Shown here in pieces: positions 43,007 through 53,646 of a stretch of 64,000 nt of DNA. The stretch is taken from positions 1 to 64,000 of the forward strand of contig NZ_PWAA01000007.1 of the NCBI RefSeq assembly GCF_003031585.1, read 5' to 3'. Under the pieces are notes generated by a model. That model searched no databases, had not been told where the DNA came from, and saw only the letters and a program-made list of their open reading frames with translations. The stretch is from Thalassobius sp. I31.1. GTDB lineage: Bacteria > Pseudomonadota > Alphaproteobacteria > Rhodobacterales > Rhodobacteraceae. Each line of letters starts with the position of its first letter. Positions within the stretch are counted from its first letter, which is position 1. The position numbers were made by a program, and so were the translations under genes.

Positions 43007-43618
43007 ATGAGCGATACCCCCGGCGACACCATTTCAGAGATCATCCGCAAAAGCCTGACGGATCAGATTATCCGGGGCGAATTAAAGCCGGATGAAAAGC
43101 TGCGTCAGGATCATATCGCGAAGGAATTCAACACAAGCCATGTGCCCGTGCGCGAAGCCCTGCTGCGGCTGGAAGCCCGCGGTCTGGCGATCAGTGAACC
43201 GCGCCGGGGCGTGCGGGTTGCACCTTTTAGCCCGGAAGATATTTTCGAGATCCGCGCCATGCGGCTGGCCCTTGAACCGCTCGCGCTGCGTCAGGCAGTG
43301 CCCAATGCCACACGTGCCGATCTGAAACGCATTCGAGAAGCCCAGGAAGCCTGCGATGCGGCCGAAGACCTGCTGACCTGGGAACAGGCGAACCGCGCCT
43401 TTCACCGTGAAATTCTGGCCCCGTCCGAAATGCCGCGCCTGCTGGCGACGATTGAAACGCTGGAAGTTCTCAGCGCCCGGCATTTCCTGCGCACCTGGCG
43501 GCTGCGTTTTGTGCAGCGCAAAGACCGCGATCATGCGGCGATCGTCACGGCCATGGTCCGGAAAGAGGCGGATACGGCGGTTCTGGTGCTACAACGTCAC
43601 CTACAGCGCATGGGCTGA
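43007..43618 (+). CDS. bioR: BioR, GntR-family repressor of biotin genes
   Basis: 203 residues: a GntR winged helix (EKLRQDHIAKEFNTSHVPVREALLRLEARGLAI) followed by an FCD domain. The identity rests on context: a TTATCTATAA box at its own start, the same box before bioB, and a convergent complete biotin operon. BioR represses bio genes in response to biotin-related status in Alphaproteobacteria. Its stop codon abuts that of bioC, forming TGATCA. Confidence 0.9.
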   Translation: MSDTPGDTISEIIRKSLTDQIIRGELKPDEKLRQDHIAKEFNTSHVPVREALLRLEARGLAISEPRRGVRVAPFSPEDIFEIRAMRLALEPLALRQAVPNATRADLKRIREAQEACDAAEDLLTWEQANRAFHREILAPSEMPRLLATIETLEVLSARHFLRTWRLRFVQRKDRDHAAIVTAMVRKEADTAVLVLQRHLQRMG

Positions 43619-44392
43619 TCACGCTTTCTGCGCAATTACATAAACAGGCACCCAGGTCAGTGGCACATCGCCATTTTCTGCCCCGTATTGCCGCTTATAA
43701 TCCTGACTGAACCGCATCAGATCCCGACGTGACCATTGTTGTCTGGCATTCCCGTTCACCCCGGTTTTGCGCAGATGTTTTAGCAGATCCAGCGGACGTT
43801 CAAACCAATCCGTGTGGTGATCCTGTGCGATGTGACAGGCCTTCATGCCTTCGGGCAACATGGCCTGCCACTCTCCGGGGTTGAAATAGGCCATATCACA
43901 GGGTTGGTCATGAAACGCCCTGAGTTCACGGAAATGATCAGAGCCAAAGCTGCTGATCGCCAGCCACCCGCCGGGATTCAGATGATCACACAGACGCTGC
44001 AACAAGGCAGGCGTATCGTTGACCCATTGCAGGGCGGATGCTGAAGTGATCAGATCGAATTGCCCGGGCAGGGGGGTCGCTTCAACCGACCCTGGCAGAA
44101 AATCCCAACGCCCCAGATCCGGCAGACGATCCAGGTATTCACGGCTTTCCGGTACAAGGTCATTCAGAACCCGATGATCTGCGGACAGGCTTTGTGCAAA
44201 TGTCCGCGTCAGAAACCCGGTGCCACAGCCAATTTCCAGCAGGTTTTCAACGGCAATCACCCCGCTGTTTTGCACAAAAAGCGCTGCCAGTTTTGACGCG
44301 ATCTCTTTCTGGCAACTGGCATGACTGTCATAACTGGCAAAGCCACGACGGAAGCTTTGTTCAACCCGGGAAGCGTGCAAAGGGATGGTCAT
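43619..44392 (-). CDS. bioC: malonyl-ACP O-methyltransferase
   Basis: 257 residues from the ATG at 44390-44392 (MTIPLHASRVEQSFRRGFASYDSHA), which overlaps the bioG stop by 4 bases; the open frame to 44479 is rejected. SAM-binding motif LLEIGCGTGFLTRTF at about residues 53-67. It methylates malonyl-ACP so that the chain can enter fatty acid elongation toward pimelate. Last gene of the bio operon. Confidence 0.88.
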   Translation of the reverse strand: MTIPLHASRVEQSFRRGFASYDSHASCQKEIASKLAALFVQNSGVIAVENLLEIGCGTGFLTRTFAQSLSADHRVLNDLVPESREYLDRLPDLGRWDFLPGSVEATPLPGQFDLITSASALQWVNDTPALLQRLCDHLNPGGWLAISSFGSDHFRELRAFHDQPCDMAYFNPGEWQAMLPEGMKACHIAQDHHTDWFERPLDLLKHLRKTGVNGNARQQWSRRDLMRFSQDYKRQYGAENGDVPLTWVPVYVIAQKA

Positions 44393-45018
44393 GCCAGAAC
44401 CTCCGCCCAGGTTTTCCAGGCATTGAAAGGCACATGGGGTGCATCTGTTTCCACAACGTCTGTTGCATTGCCACCCCATGCGGCGCGCAGGTTTTTCACA
44501 GGAAAAATCTTATCCGCTCGGCTGATCACGGCTTTGTCCCAGTTCTGTTGCACCCGGCTGTAATCCCGCGCCTGCACAGCCAGAAGTTCAGCTTTCAGGG
44601 CAGTAATATTCACGGGCTCATATGAAACAGCACGTCCGTAACAGCGCCGCAGAAAGATCTGAAAACTGGTGACCGACAATGTGCCGATGGTTTTTTGCAT
44701 GGCAACGGGCAGAATTCCAAGATCACGATCCACCGGGCACATACCGCCGCAAAGCGCGACTTTGCGATCAAACGGATCGACGCGGTTCTGTTGCCAGAGT
44801 GCGTAAGCAGCCACACCAAAGGACCAGGCAATAAGGTTGCGGGTTTCATATCCAGAGAGATCCGGCAGATCGGTGGTCAGGTCACGATAATCCGAGACAC
44901 ACAGAATGTCGGCATCAGTTGTCAGATGCGCAAAAGCCTCTGGCCCGATGCCCCAGCCGGAGAAAATCACCAGGACCTCATGTGCACCCTCGCGTTTCTG
45001 AAGCCACTGCATCTGCAT
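44389..45018 (-). CDS. bioG: BioG-type pimeloyl-ACP methyl ester esterase
   Basis: 209 residues of the BioG (DUF452) alpha/beta hydrolase family: VLVIFSGWGIGPEAF near the start and the serine motif NLIAWSFGVAAYAL. It removes the methyl group that BioC added, releasing pimeloyl-ACP, the role BioH has in enterobacteria. It follows bioA with no spacing and overlaps bioC by 4 bases. Confidence 0.85.
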   Translation of the reverse strand: MQMQWLQKREGAHEVLVIFSGWGIGPEAFAHLTTDADILCVSDYRDLTTDLPDLSGYETRNLIAWSFGVAAYALWQQNRVDPFDRKVALCGGMCPVDRDLGILPVAMQKTIGTLSVTSFQIFLRRCYGRAVSYEPVNITALKAELLAVQARDYSRVQQNWDKAVISRADKIFPVKNLRAAWGGNATDVVETDAPHVPFNAWKTWAEVLA

Positions 45019-46299
45019 CTAAAGAACCTCGGCCAGATGACCCATGGCGGCACAGATCTGCGCAAGGTCTTCATCGGAGGTAACAAAAGGCGGCATGCAA
45101 TAGATGTGACGACCAAAAGGACGCAGCCAGACGCCAAGGTCTTTACAGATCGGATGGGCCTGATCGGCGCTGACATTGTGATCCATTTCAACCACGCCAA
45201 TCGCACCCAAGACCCGCACATCCGCAACGCCGGGCAGATCCCGCAGAGGGGTGAGGTGGGACTTCAGAGCATCTTCGATCCGTGCGACATTTGCCTGCCA
45301 TGCCCCATCTGCCAGCAGATCAAGACTGGCGCAGGCAGCGGCACAGGCCAGCGGATTGCCCATAAATGTCGGCCCATGCATGAACAATCCGGGCGATCCA
45401 TTGCCGATAACTTCCGCCACATGATCCGTGGCCATGGTAGCGGCGAAGGACAGGGTGCCACCGGTCAAAGCCTTGCCCATGCAAAGAATGTCCGGGGTGA
45501 TATCGGTGAATTCTGTGGCGAACATCATGCCGGTGCGGCCAAAGCCCGTGGCGATTTCGTCAAAGATCAGCAGGATGTTGAATTCATCACAAAGCGCGCG
45601 CAGTTCGTTCAGATATTGCGGGTGATAAAAATACATACCGCCCGCCCCCTGAACGAGGGGTTCGATGATGAAAGCTGCGATCTCTTCATGGTTTTCGGCC
45701 AGAAGCTTACGCAACGCGCCCACACTATTTTCTGCAGGATCCGGGTTCCACACCTCACCAAGCCGGATCGGCGGTTTCGGGGCGAAATGCTGGGCGCTCA
45801 GGGCTTTGGAAAACAGATAGTGCATGCCTGTTACGGGATCGCAAACGCTCATCGCCTTCCAGGTGTCGCCGTGATAACCGGAACGCACCGTGGCAAAGCC
45901 GGTTTTGCCAGGCCGACCGGCAGCATGTTGATATTGCACGGCCATTTTCAGGGCGACTTCGACGGAAACAGAACCGGAATCGCAATAGAAAATCCGTTGC
46001 AGATCGGGCGGCGTAACAGCCAACAGTTTTTTCGCAAGCTCAATCGCGGTGTCATGGGTCAGACCGCCGAACATCACATGCCCCATTTTACCGGCCTGAT
46101 CTTTGATCGCTTTTGTGATGTTGGGCTGGCAATACCCGTGGATCGTGCTCCACCAGGACGACATGGCATCAATCATCTCTGTACCATCATCCAGCGTCAG
46201 ACGTACGCCACTGGCAGAGGTGACTTTATGAGTCGGACCAGGGTGGGTGACATTCGTGTAGGGGTGCCAGAGGTGGCGGGCGTCGAATGCGTCAGACAT
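45019..46299 (-). CDS. bioA: adenosylmethionine-8-amino-7-oxononanoate aminotransferase
   Basis: 426 residues from the ATG at 46297-46299 ([15 protein letters not shown]), chosen for the perfect GGAGGTCTT site; it overlaps the bioD end by 8 bases. PLP lysine in [17 protein letters not shown]. It transfers an amino group from SAM to KAPA to make DAPA. Second half of the biotin operon. Confidence 0.94.
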   Translation of the reverse strand: MSDAFDARHLWHPYTNVTHPGPTHKVTSASGVRLTLDDGTEMIDAMSSWWSTIHGYCQPNITKAIKDQAGKMGHVMFGGLTHDTAIELAKKLLAVTPPDLQRIFYCDSGSVSVEVALKMAVQYQHAAGRPGKTGFATVRSGYHGDTWKAMSVCDPVTGMHYLFSKALSAQHFAPKPPIRLGEVWNPDPAENSVGALRKLLAENHEEIAAFIIEPLVQGAGGMYFYHPQYLNELRALCDEFNILLIFDEIATGFGRTGMMFATEFTDITPDILCMGKALTGGTLSFAATMATDHVAEVIGNGSPGLFMHGPTFMGNPLACAAACASLDLLADGAWQANVARIEDALKSHLTPLRDLPGVADVRVLGAIGVVEMDHNVSADQAHPICKDLGVWLRPFGRHIYCMPPFVTSDEDLAQICAAMGHLAEVL

Positions 46300-46909
46300 G
46301 GAAGACCTCCGATGGGAAGGCGCGCGCAAAGGCAGTTTGCAACGCGGCAGATGTCAGTTCAGGCAGCATCGGCAGACGACCCAGGCGACGGGTCTGCCCG
46401 AAGTCGACAATCGTTTGTTCCACCTCGGGTTCTGGATCCCCAATGAAGGCGACGCCATGAACGTCACAGCTCGCAGTACGCAAAGCCTGCAGCGACAACA
46501 GCGTGTGATTGATTGTGCCAAGCTGTGTGCGGGCGCAGAGGATCACGGGCTTTTGCCAGCGGGCAAAGACATCAATGTAGAGGGTCTGACGATTGACCGG
46601 CACCATCAACCCGCCCGCACCTTCCACCACCAGCGGGCCGGTAACATCGGGCAGGGTCAATGCGTTGGGATCGATGGTTGCGCCTTCGGCTTCTGCCGAT
46701 AAGTGGGGGGAGGCAGGCATGTTAAGTCGGTGGGCCTCTGGCAAAACTGTCTGGCCCGACAGCCGCCCGACAAATTCACTGTCGGTTTCTTCCTCAAGCC
46801 CGGCTTGCACAGGCTTCCAATACGTCGCCTGCAAGGCCTGGGTCAGCCCGGCGGAAAACACGGTTTTGCCGATGCCAGTGTCGGTGCCGGTCACGATAAA
46901 TGTGGTCAT
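46292..46909 (-). CDS. bioD: dethiobiotin synthetase
   Basis: 205 residues with the P-loop start [19 protein letters not shown] and [12 protein letters not shown] in the middle. It closes the ureido ring of DAPA with CO2 and ATP. The bioF stop overlaps its start by 4 bases (ATGA), and its end overlaps bioA. Confidence 0.93.
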   Translation of the reverse strand: MTTFIVTGTDTGIGKTVFSAGLTQALQATYWKPVQAGLEEETDSEFVGRLSGQTVLPEAHRLNMPASPHLSAEAEGATIDPNALTLPDVTGPLVVEGAGGLMVPVNRQTLYIDVFARWQKPVILCARTQLGTINHTLLSLQALRTASCDVHGVAFIGDPEPEVEQTIVDFGQTRRLGRLPMLPELTSAALQTAFARAFPSEVFHV

Positions 46910-48036
46910 GATGCGTGCCTTTCCAGTTCCTCTGCCAGAGATGCAAACATGTTGCGCAGGGCAGTGTCGGATGGGTTCAGGGTGATCGAGACCCGCAGGC
47001 GCGATGTGCCACGCGGCACCGTTGGCGGGCGGATGCCGCGTATATCAAAACCGCGGGTCTGCAGATCGGCCGCGATCTGCATGGTGGCTTTGTCATCGCC
47101 AATGATCACCGGAATGATCTGGGACATAGGGCGGGGCAGGGCACAAAGGGTTTCTGCCAGATCTGCGGCCTCTGCCATGCGCTTTTGCAGGCGTTCTGCC
47201 CGTGTCGGGAGTTCCTGCAAAGCCACCCGCAACAAAGCCGCATTCAGAGGCGTCGGTGCGGTGGAAAAGATGAACCCGCGCGCCTTATTGATCAGGGTTT
47301 CAACTAAAACCCGCGCCCCGCAAATCAGGGCGCCGGATACGCCCATTGCTTTGCCGCAGGTGTGCAAGGTGATGATATCGGCCTGGCCCTCGAAAAGGGC
47401 CATCAACCCGCGCCCGCCGGGGCCAAAGACACCGCCAGAGTGGGCTTCATCCGCGACCAACACCAGATCATGCGCCTGCGCCAGGGCCACAAATTCCGCA
47501 ACCGGGGCAAGATCGCCATCCATGCTATACAGCGTTTCAAACGCCAGCCAGATCCGGCCTGCCCCGCCATTTGAACGCCATTCGCGGATGATCTCTTCCG
47601 CATGGGTGGCGTCATTGTGACGAAAGGCCTGTGTTTGCGCCCGTGAAAGGCGCATTCCGTCGTGGACACTTGCATGAATCAATGTGTCGTACAGGATCAG
47701 ATCGTCATGGCGGGGCAAGGTGCTGAAGAGCGCTGTATTCGCGGTAAATCCGCAATTGAGAAACAGCGCAGCTTCAGTCTTAAAAAATGCGGTGGCCTCG
47801 GCTTCAAGCGCCTCATGTTCCGCATGGTTTCCACGCAAAAGCCGCGATGCGCCCGCCCCCAGGGGCACACCACGGTAAAGCGCATCACCGGCGGCATGAC
47901 GCAGCACATCTGATGCGGCCAGGCCCAGGTAATCATTGGATGCAAAATCATGGCCGCTGGCCGGGATCAGACTGCGATAGCGCCCTCGGGTTTTCAGCTG
48001 CGTCAATGACGCTTCATGGTGGGAAAAACCTGCCAT
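46906..48036 (-). CDS. bioF: 8-amino-7-oxononanoate synthase
   Basis: 376 residues of the alpha-oxoamine synthase family; PLP lysine in [18 protein letters not shown], with YLGLAAS near the start. It condenses pimeloyl-ACP and alanine to KAPA. Overlaps bioD by 4 bases; 8 bases separate it from bioB. Confidence 0.92.
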   Translation of the reverse strand: MAGFSHHEASLTQLKTRGRYRSLIPASGHDFASNDYLGLAASDVLRHAAGDALYRGVPLGAGASRLLRGNHAEHEALEAEATAFFKTEAALFLNCGFTANTALFSTLPRHDDLILYDTLIHASVHDGMRLSRAQTQAFRHNDATHAEEIIREWRSNGGAGRIWLAFETLYSMDGDLAPVAEFVALAQAHDLVLVADEAHSGGVFGPGGRGLMALFEGQADIITLHTCGKAMGVSGALICGARVLVETLINKARGFIFSTAPTPLNAALLRVALQELPTRAERLQKRMAEAADLAETLCALPRPMSQIIPVIIGDDKATMQIAADLQTRGFDIRGIRPPTVPRGTSRLRVSITLNPSDTALRNMFASLAEELERHAS

Positions 48037-48044
48037 TGCGGTGC

Positions 48045-49118
48045 TTATACGGCAGAGCGTGTCAGGTTCGGGATCGGCGGATTCTTCTGCGCTACGGCCT
48101 GGGACAGGTCACGCGCCGTATCCGAAACCAGTTTCTTTTCGCAGATGGATCCATCTTCACCCACACCCATCGCGATCAGGCCCAGCTTGTTAAACAGGGC
48201 ACTGTCTTTGTCTTCTTCCGGATTGTCCGCGGTCAACAAAGTTTCCCCGACAAAGATCGAATTGGCCCCGGCAAAGAAGCACATGGCCTGCAGTTCATCC
48301 GACATATCGGTGCGGCCGGCGGACAGGCGCACATGGGATTTTGGCATCAGGATACGGGCAAGCGCAACGGTGCGGACAAATTCGATCGGATCCAGCGGTT
48401 CCACATCCGCAAGCGGCGTGTCCGGGATCGGGATCAGCATGTTCACCGGCACTGAATCCGGGTGGCCTTCCAGCGTGGCCAGCGTCACCAGCATGTCGAT
48501 CCGGTCCATCTGCTGTTCACCCATACCAACGATGCCACCGGCGCAGACTTTGATCCCGGATTCGCGCACACGGTTCAGCGTGTCGATGCGATCCGCAAAG
48601 GTGCGGGTGGTGATGATTTCGGAATAGTACCGTTCAGACGTGTCGATGTTGTGGTTGTAATAATCCAGCCCGGCGTCACGCAGGCGGATCACCTGATCAT
48701 CTTCCAGCATACCAAGGGTCATGCAGGCTTCCATGCCGAGGTCTTTCACGCCCTCAACCATCGCCGTCAACGCCGCCATGTCGCGTTCTTTCGGGCTGGT
48801 CCAGGCGGCCCCCATGCAATAGCGGGTCGCGCCGCCTTCTTTGGCTTTGCGGGCCTGGGCAATGACACGCTGCACTTCGATCATCTTGCTGGCGGACAGT
48901 TTTGAACCGTTGCGCGCAGACTGGGAACAATAGGCGCAATCTTCTGCACAGCCGCCGGTTTTAATCGACAAAAGCTTGCTGCGCTGCACCTGATTTGGAT
49001 CAAAATAGGTGCGATGCACGGTCTGCGCCTGAAAGAGAAGATCCATGAAGGGCAGATTATAGATTTTTTCCGCTTCTTCCCGCGTCCAGTTCGTCCGGAT
49101 GTTTGGATCTGTGGTCAT
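48045..49118 (-). CDS. bioB: biotin synthase
   Basis: 357 residues from the ATG at 49116-49118 ([24 protein letters not shown]). Radical-SAM cluster motif [12 protein letters not shown] and the family stretches [15 protein letters not shown] and [16 protein letters not shown]. It inserts sulfur into dethiobiotin. First gene of bioBFDAGC; BioR boxes lie at 49162-49171 and 49203-49212 upstream. Confidence 0.95.
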   Translation of the reverse strand: MTTDPNIRTNWTREEAEKIYNLPFMDLLFQAQTVHRTYFDPNQVQRSKLLSIKTGGCAEDCAYCSQSARNGSKLSASKMIEVQRVIAQARKAKEGGATRYCMGAAWTSPKERDMAALTAMVEGVKDLGMEACMTLGMLEDDQVIRLRDAGLDYYNHNIDTSERYYSEIITTRTFADRIDTLNRVRESGIKVCAGGIVGMGEQQMDRIDMLVTLATLEGHPDSVPVNMLIPIPDTPLADVEPLDPIEFVRTVALARILMPKSHVRLSAGRTDMSDELQAMCFFAGANSIFVGETLLTADNPEEDKDSALFNKLGLIAMGVGEDGSICEKKLVSDTARDLSQAVAQKNPPIPNLTRSAV

Positions 49119-49161
49119 GATCTGCGCCCTGCCTGCATTGCTCTGGTGGTGGGAACCTTCA

Positions 49162-49171
49162 GTATAGATAA
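49162..49171. promoter_or_regulatory. near-consensus BioR box in bioB leader
   Basis: On the minus strand this reads TTATCTATAC, 9 of 10 matches to the BioR operator, about 44 bases before the bioB start and 31 bases from the perfect box. Confidence 0.6.
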
Positions 49172-49202
49172 AAGTTTGATCAGGCAAATCACACATTAAA
49201 AA

Positions 49203-49212
49203 TTATCTATAA
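49203..49212. promoter_or_regulatory. BioR box TTATCTATAA upstream of bioB
   Basis: A perfect TTATCTATAA; the surrounding 17 bases (49200-49216) are identical to those at the bioR start (42991-43007). It should be the repressor site for the bioBFDAGC promoter. Confidence 0.88.
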
Positions 49213-49242
49213 ATAAAGAACCACTCATGCGCACAAAGTAAA

Positions 49243-49270
49243 AGGCCCTCCGCATCACTACGGAAGGCCT
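49243..49270 (-). terminator. terminator downstream of fcl
   Basis: AGGCC.TCCG and CGGA.GGCCT arms pair with one mismatch around about 8 bases; on the minus strand TTTTA follows. It ends the gmd-fcl transcript. Confidence 0.7.
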
Positions 49271-49293
49271 GGGAAATAAACAGTTTCTCTGGA

Positions 49294-50253
49294 TCAGATG
49301 CGAATGTCATCCTGATGTTCAAGGAACCAGTCATAGGTTTGCTGCAGGCCATCGGGCAGAGAAATCCCTGCACGCCACCCCATATCCGCCAGACGACTGA
49401 CATCCATCAGTTTACACATCGTGCCGTCGGGTTTGCTGGGGTCGGTCGTGATTTTGCCTTTGAATCCGACAACATCCGCAACCATCTGTGCCAGCTCGTA
49501 AATTGACACATCGGCCCCGGTGCCCACATTGATATGGCTGCGCATCGGTTCTGTGTTTGCCTCATATTCCGGCCTGGGCAGGTCCAGCACATAAAGCGAA
49601 GCTTCGGCCATATCATCTACATGCAGGAATTCCCGGCGCGGCTTGCCAGACCCCCAGATCTGCACCTCTTCCATGCCATCTTTCGCAGCGTGGTGAAAAC
49701 GACGGATCAGTGCAGGCAGCACATGACTGTTTTCCGGATGGAAGTTGTCACCCGGCCCGTAAAGATTGGCAGGCATCACGCTGCGATAATCTACCCCGTG
49801 CTGGCGGTTGTAGCTTTCGCACAGTTTGATCCCCGCAATCTTCGCAATCGCATAGGGTTCATTTGTTGGTTCCAGGATCCCGGTCAGCAGGGCGCTTTCT
49901 GCCATGGGCTGTGGAACGTCGCGCGGATAACTGCAGGACGACCCCAATTGCAGAAGCTTCTGCACACCGGCGGCAAAGGCCTGGTGGATGACGTTACATT
50001 CAATCATCAGATTGTCGTAAATGAAATCTGCCGGATAGGTGTTGTTGGCATGAATGCCACCCACACGGGCCGCTGCCAGAACCACTACATCCGGACGCTC
50101 TGCCTGCATGAAATCACGCACATCTGCCTGGCTGGTCAGATCCAGTTCCGCATGGGTGCGGGTGATAATTTTCACATCCCCGCGCGCTTCAAGGCGACGC
50201 CTGATCGCGCCTCCGACCATGCCACGATACCCGGCAACAAAAACCTTTTGCAT
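49294..50253 (-). CDS. fcl: GDP-L-fucose synthase
   Basis: 319 residues from the ATG at 50251-50253 ([21 protein letters not shown]). SDR fold with GYRGMVG nucleotide motif, LGSSCSYP, the YxxxK pair in [10 protein letters not shown] and the epimerase stretch [13 protein letters not shown]. It turns GDP-4-keto-6-deoxymannose into GDP-L-fucose. It follows gmd by 4 bases and works with manC and gmd in making fucose for surface glycans. Confidence 0.93.
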   Translation of the reverse strand: MQKVFVAGYRGMVGGAIRRRLEARGDVKIITRTHAELDLTSQADVRDFMQAERPDVVVLAAARVGGIHANNTYPADFIYDNLMIECNVIHQAFAAGVQKLLQLGSSCSYPRDVPQPMAESALLTGILEPTNEPYAIAKIAGIKLCESYNRQHGVDYRSVMPANLYGPGDNFHPENSHVLPALIRRFHHAAKDGMEEVQIWGSGKPRREFLHVDDMAEASLYVLDLPRPEYEANTEPMRSHINVGTGADVSIYELAQMVADVVGFKGKITTDPSKPDGTMCKLMDVSRLADMGWRAGISLPDGLQQTYDWFLEHQDDIRI

Positions 50254-50257
50254 CGGC

Positions 50258-51393
50258 TTACCCCTGATCTTCGACCGCAACAGGCAGCTCCAGCCCATGC
50301 GCCCTCAACAACGCATGGCGGCGGGCTGTCACAAGGTCGCCAGACACCATTTCAGCACACATCTGCTGGGCGGTAAATTCAGGCACCCAGCCCAATTTTT
50401 CTTTGGCCTTGGACGAGTCCCCCAACAGGGTTTCCACTTCGGCCGGCCGGAAGTAACGCGGATCAATGCGCATCACAACATCACCCACTTTCAGGGCAGG
50501 GGCATTCCCCCCGGTGATAGCCGCAACTTTTGCAACTTCATCCGTGCCGTCACCGTTGAATTCCAGCTCAATCCCAAGTTCCCGCGCGGACCAGGAGATA
50601 AAGTCACGCACACTGTATTGCTTGCCAGTCGCAATCACAAAATCCTCCGGTTCGTCCTGTTGCAGCATCATCCACTGCATGCGCACGTAATCCTTTGCAT
50701 GACCCCAGTCACGCAGCGCGTCGATGTTACCCATATAAAGACAATCTTCCAGGCCCTGCGCGATATTGGCCAGGCCACGTGTGATTTTACGGGTTACAAA
50801 GGTTTCACCGCGGCGCGGGCTTTCGTGGTTAAACAGGATGCCGTTACAGGCATACATACCGTAAGCTTCACGATAGTTCACAGCGATCCAATAGCTGTAA
50901 AGTTTCGCCACAGCATAGGGTGAACACGGATGGAACGGTGTGGTTTCGCGCTGCGGTGTTTCCTGCACCAGACCATATAGCTCAGACGTGGACGCCTGGA
51001 AAAAATGCGTTTTCTTTTCAAACCCCAGGAAACGAATTGCCTCCAGCAAGCGCAGCGTGCCCATCGCATCCACATCCGTAGTATATTCCGGACTGTCAAA
51101 ACTAACCGCGACATGGGATTGTGCACCGAGATTATAGATCTCGTCAGGCTCCACCTCAGCAATGACCCGTGTCAGATTGGACGCGTCTGTCAGATCACCA
51201 TAGTGCAACTTGAAGCGCGCACCATCAATGTGTGGATCTTCGTAGATATGGTCGATCCTCTGGGTGTTGAAAGAAGATGCACGACGCTTAACCCCACGCA
51301 CCTCATAGCCCTTTTCAAGCAAAAATTCGGCAAGATATGACCCATCCTGCCCGTAATTCCGGTAATGAGAGCACGTTTTATTGTTTCAGGCAT
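50258..51393 (-). pseudogene. gmd: GDP-mannose 4,6-dehydratase interrupted by a one-base frameshift
   Basis: The reading frame from ATG at 51391-51393 gives [15 protein letters not shown], the expected GMD nucleotide-binding start, but then continues out of frame. One frame over, from about 51349 downward, the sequence resumes [17 protein letters not shown] and the full catalytic part ([33 protein letters not shown]). A single missing base near 51350, within ACGGGC where ACGGGCC would be in frame, explains it. Either the gene is truly inactivated or this is a one-base assembly error in a short C run. If intact, it converts GDP-mannose to GDP-4-keto-6-deoxymannose for fcl. Confidence 0.85.
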
Positions 51394-51678
51394 CTGCACC
51401 GCTTCATATTTAAGTTTACAAACCAGTGTGCGCCCACCGGCTTCAGGTTTATGCAATCATCTCTCTACGAAATAAATATATGTAGCCCGAGACAATTTCT
51501 TCTGACATGCGTTGCACGGAACCTTCCGAAAACGCAAGCTTACCCGCAGCCTGTTTGGGTCAGACTATAGCCCCTCGCCGAAATTTCCGCTATGATCCCA
51601 TGACACAAACAGAAAGATGTGTATATTTGACCGTACGTTTTACGAAATGGTAACAGCAAGCAACAAAACAGGCAAAGT

Positions 51679-53100
51679 ATGATTACGCCAGTTCTGCTTT
51701 GTGGCGGGTCGGGAACAAGACTCTGGCCACTGTCGCGCAAAAGCTATCCCAAGCAATTTTCACCGCTGATCGGACAGGAAAGTCTGTTTCAGGCTTCAGC
51801 GAAACGCCTGCATGGCGACGCATACACGAACCCGCTGGTTGTCACGGCGAATGATTTCCGCTTCATCGTGACAGAACAACTTGCAGACACAGGAATTGAT
51901 CCGGGTGCGATCCTGATTGAACCTTCGCCACGTGATACCGGCCCTGCGGTGCTTGCAGCCGCGGTTCACCTGGCACAAAAAGATACGGATACACTGATGC
52001 TTGTGGCGCCCTCTGATCACGTGGTTCCGGATACCGCTGCATTCCAGACCGCTGTGGATGCGGCCGTGCCTGCCGCCAGAAGTGGCCAGCTTGTGACATT
52101 TGGCATTACCCCTGATCGCCCCGAAACCGGTTATGGATACCTGGAACTTGCACAAGAGCCAGGGGACGGAAGCGGCCCCGTGGCACTGTCCGGCTTTATC
52201 GAAAAACCCAATGTCGAACGCGCCACAGAAATGATGGCAGAAGGCCGTTTCCTCTGGAATGCTGGAATCTTCTTGTTTTCAGTTAAGTCGATCCTCAGCG
52301 CATTTGCCGAATATCAACCCGAAATGCTTGCAGCTGTGCAGAATGCTGTCGCGGGCGCACACCCCGATCTGGGCTTCGTGCGTCTTGCACAGGATGCGTG
52401 GGAACAATCCCCGAAAATTTCCATAGACTACGCCGTTATGGAAAAGGCGAAAAACCTGTCCGTTGTGCCCTTTGGCGCAGGCTGGTCTGACCTGGGGGAC
52501 TGGGCCTCTGTCTGGCGCGAAACGGCTGAAAACGGGCTGTCCCTAACCGGGGCTGCAACCGCGATCGACTGTGAAAACTCTATGCTGCGATCCGAAACGG
52601 AAGGCCAGGCTATTGTCGGCATTGGTCTGGAAGACATTATCGCCGTCGCCATGCCAGACGCTGTTCTGGTTGCCCATAAGGATCGCGCACAAGACGTCAA
52701 AAAGGCCGTGGATGAACTTAAGGGCAAAGACGCACCCCAGGCGCAGGCCTTTCCGAAAGCCCACAGACCCTGGGGATGGTATGAAAGCCTGGCGATTGGC
52801 GATCGCTTCCAGGTAAAACGCATCGTTGTCCATCCGGGGGCCGCCCTGTCATTGCAAAGCCACCACCACCGGGCAGAACACTGGATCGTTGTCGAAGGCA
52901 CCGCGAAGGTCACGATTGATGAAGAAGTGCAGCTCGTTTCTGAGAACCAGTCGGTCTACATTCCTCTCGGCGCTGTCCACCGGATGGAAAACCCCGGCAA
53001 AGTCGCAATGGTTCTGATTGAAGTCCAGACGGGCTCTTACCTGGGCGAAGACGACATCATACGTTATGAAGATGTCTATGCACGCGACCAGGTGACTTAA
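51679..53100 (+). CDS. manC: mannose-1-phosphate guanylyltransferase/mannose-6-phosphate isomerase
   Basis: 473 residues. The N-terminal nucleotidyltransferase domain starts PVLLCGGSGTRLWPLSRKSYPKQF and includes GFIEKPNVERA and FLWNAGIF; the C-terminal cupin is LSLQSHHHRAEHWIVVEGTAKV. This is the bifunctional type II PMI-GMP layout. It makes GDP-mannose, the substrate of gmd, and is divergent from gmd with 285 bases between. Surface polysaccharide supply. Confidence 0.93.
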   Translation: MITPVLLCGGSGTRLWPLSRKSYPKQFSPLIGQESLFQASAKRLHGDAYTNPLVVTANDFRFIVTEQLADTGIDPGAILIEPSPRDTGPAVLAAAVHLAQKDTDTLMLVAPSDHVVPDTAAFQTAVDAAVPAARSGQLVTFGITPDRPETGYGYLELAQEPGDGSGPVALSGFIEKPNVERATEMMAEGRFLWNAGIFLFSVKSILSAFAEYQPEMLAAVQNAVAGAHPDLGFVRLAQDAWEQSPKISIDYAVMEKAKNLSVVPFGAGWSDLGDWASVWRETAENGLSLTGAATAIDCENSMLRSETEGQAIVGIGLEDIIAVAMPDAVLVAHKDRAQDVKKAVDELKGKDAPQAQAFPKAHRPWGWYESLAIGDRFQVKRIVVHPGAALSLQSHHHRAEHWIVVEGTAKVTIDEEVQLVSENQSVYIPLGAVHRMENPGKVAMVLIEVQTGSYLGEDDIIRYEDVYARDQVT

Positions 53101-53142
53101 CTAACGCCAGACCGACCACATGTAGAAAGCCGGTGGACAACC

Positions 53143-53646
53143 TCAATACACAAAAGGTTCCACCCGATCAGCGGATAAAGCATAGCCAATCTCCGCCCCC
53201 TGCGCGCGCATCGATGATACGCCGAACATTCCGGTGACATTAACGGCCTCAAACAGGCCTTTGCTGGGGTAGGGGATGGCACTGGTCACAAAGACCAGCT
53301 GGTTCGCCGGGGGCGGGGGCACATGCACGCAGGCCCCGACAAACGGCACCAGCAGGAAGGCGGTCACGCCATCTGCGCTTTGGTCAATCGGCACGATATA
53401 ACCGGGCAGACGCACGACCATGCCATTCCAGTCGCTGCGCACACCGGAAGACGCAGGCTGTTCGCTGGAAAGCGGAACATCGTCATGATTGATGATCCCC
53501 TGAAAGGCCGCCGCCACATCATCATCGCCAGGCAGCAGATCTTTCCAGTTCAGATCAATGAATTTCTCTTCTGCGCGCAGGCCAGATGTCAGCCCGGAAA
53601 AAGCAAGACCAGCCAGCATAAAGCGCCGCGAGAGGGTGTTCACCAT
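53143..53646 (-). CDS. DUF3299 periplasmic lipoprotein-like protein, zinc-operon member
   Basis: 167 residues with a twin-arginine-like signal (LSRRFMLAGLAFSG). The mature part follows the DUF3299 pattern (GYIVPIDQ, FLLVPFVGACVHVPPPPANQLVF), a Cys- and Pro-rich box that may bind metal. It overlaps the next DUF3299 gene by 7 bases. In Vibrio zinc uptake clusters (Zrg) such proteins accompany an ABC transporter and a DUF2796 protein. Function in detail unknown. Confidence 0.75.
   Translation of the reverse strand: MVNTLSRRFMLAGLAFSGLTSGLRAEEKFIDLNWKDLLPGDDDVAAAFQGIINHDDVPLSSEQPASSGVRSDWNGMVVRLPGYIVPIDQSADGVTAFLLVPFVGACVHVPPPPANQLVFVTSAIPYPSKGLFEAVNVTGMFGVSSMRAQGAEIGYALSADRVEPFVY

Noticed and set aside
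44695-46446. 583-codon plus-strand frame across bioG, bioA and bioD
   Set aside because: Overlaps three clear biotin genes in antisense; long because of high GC.
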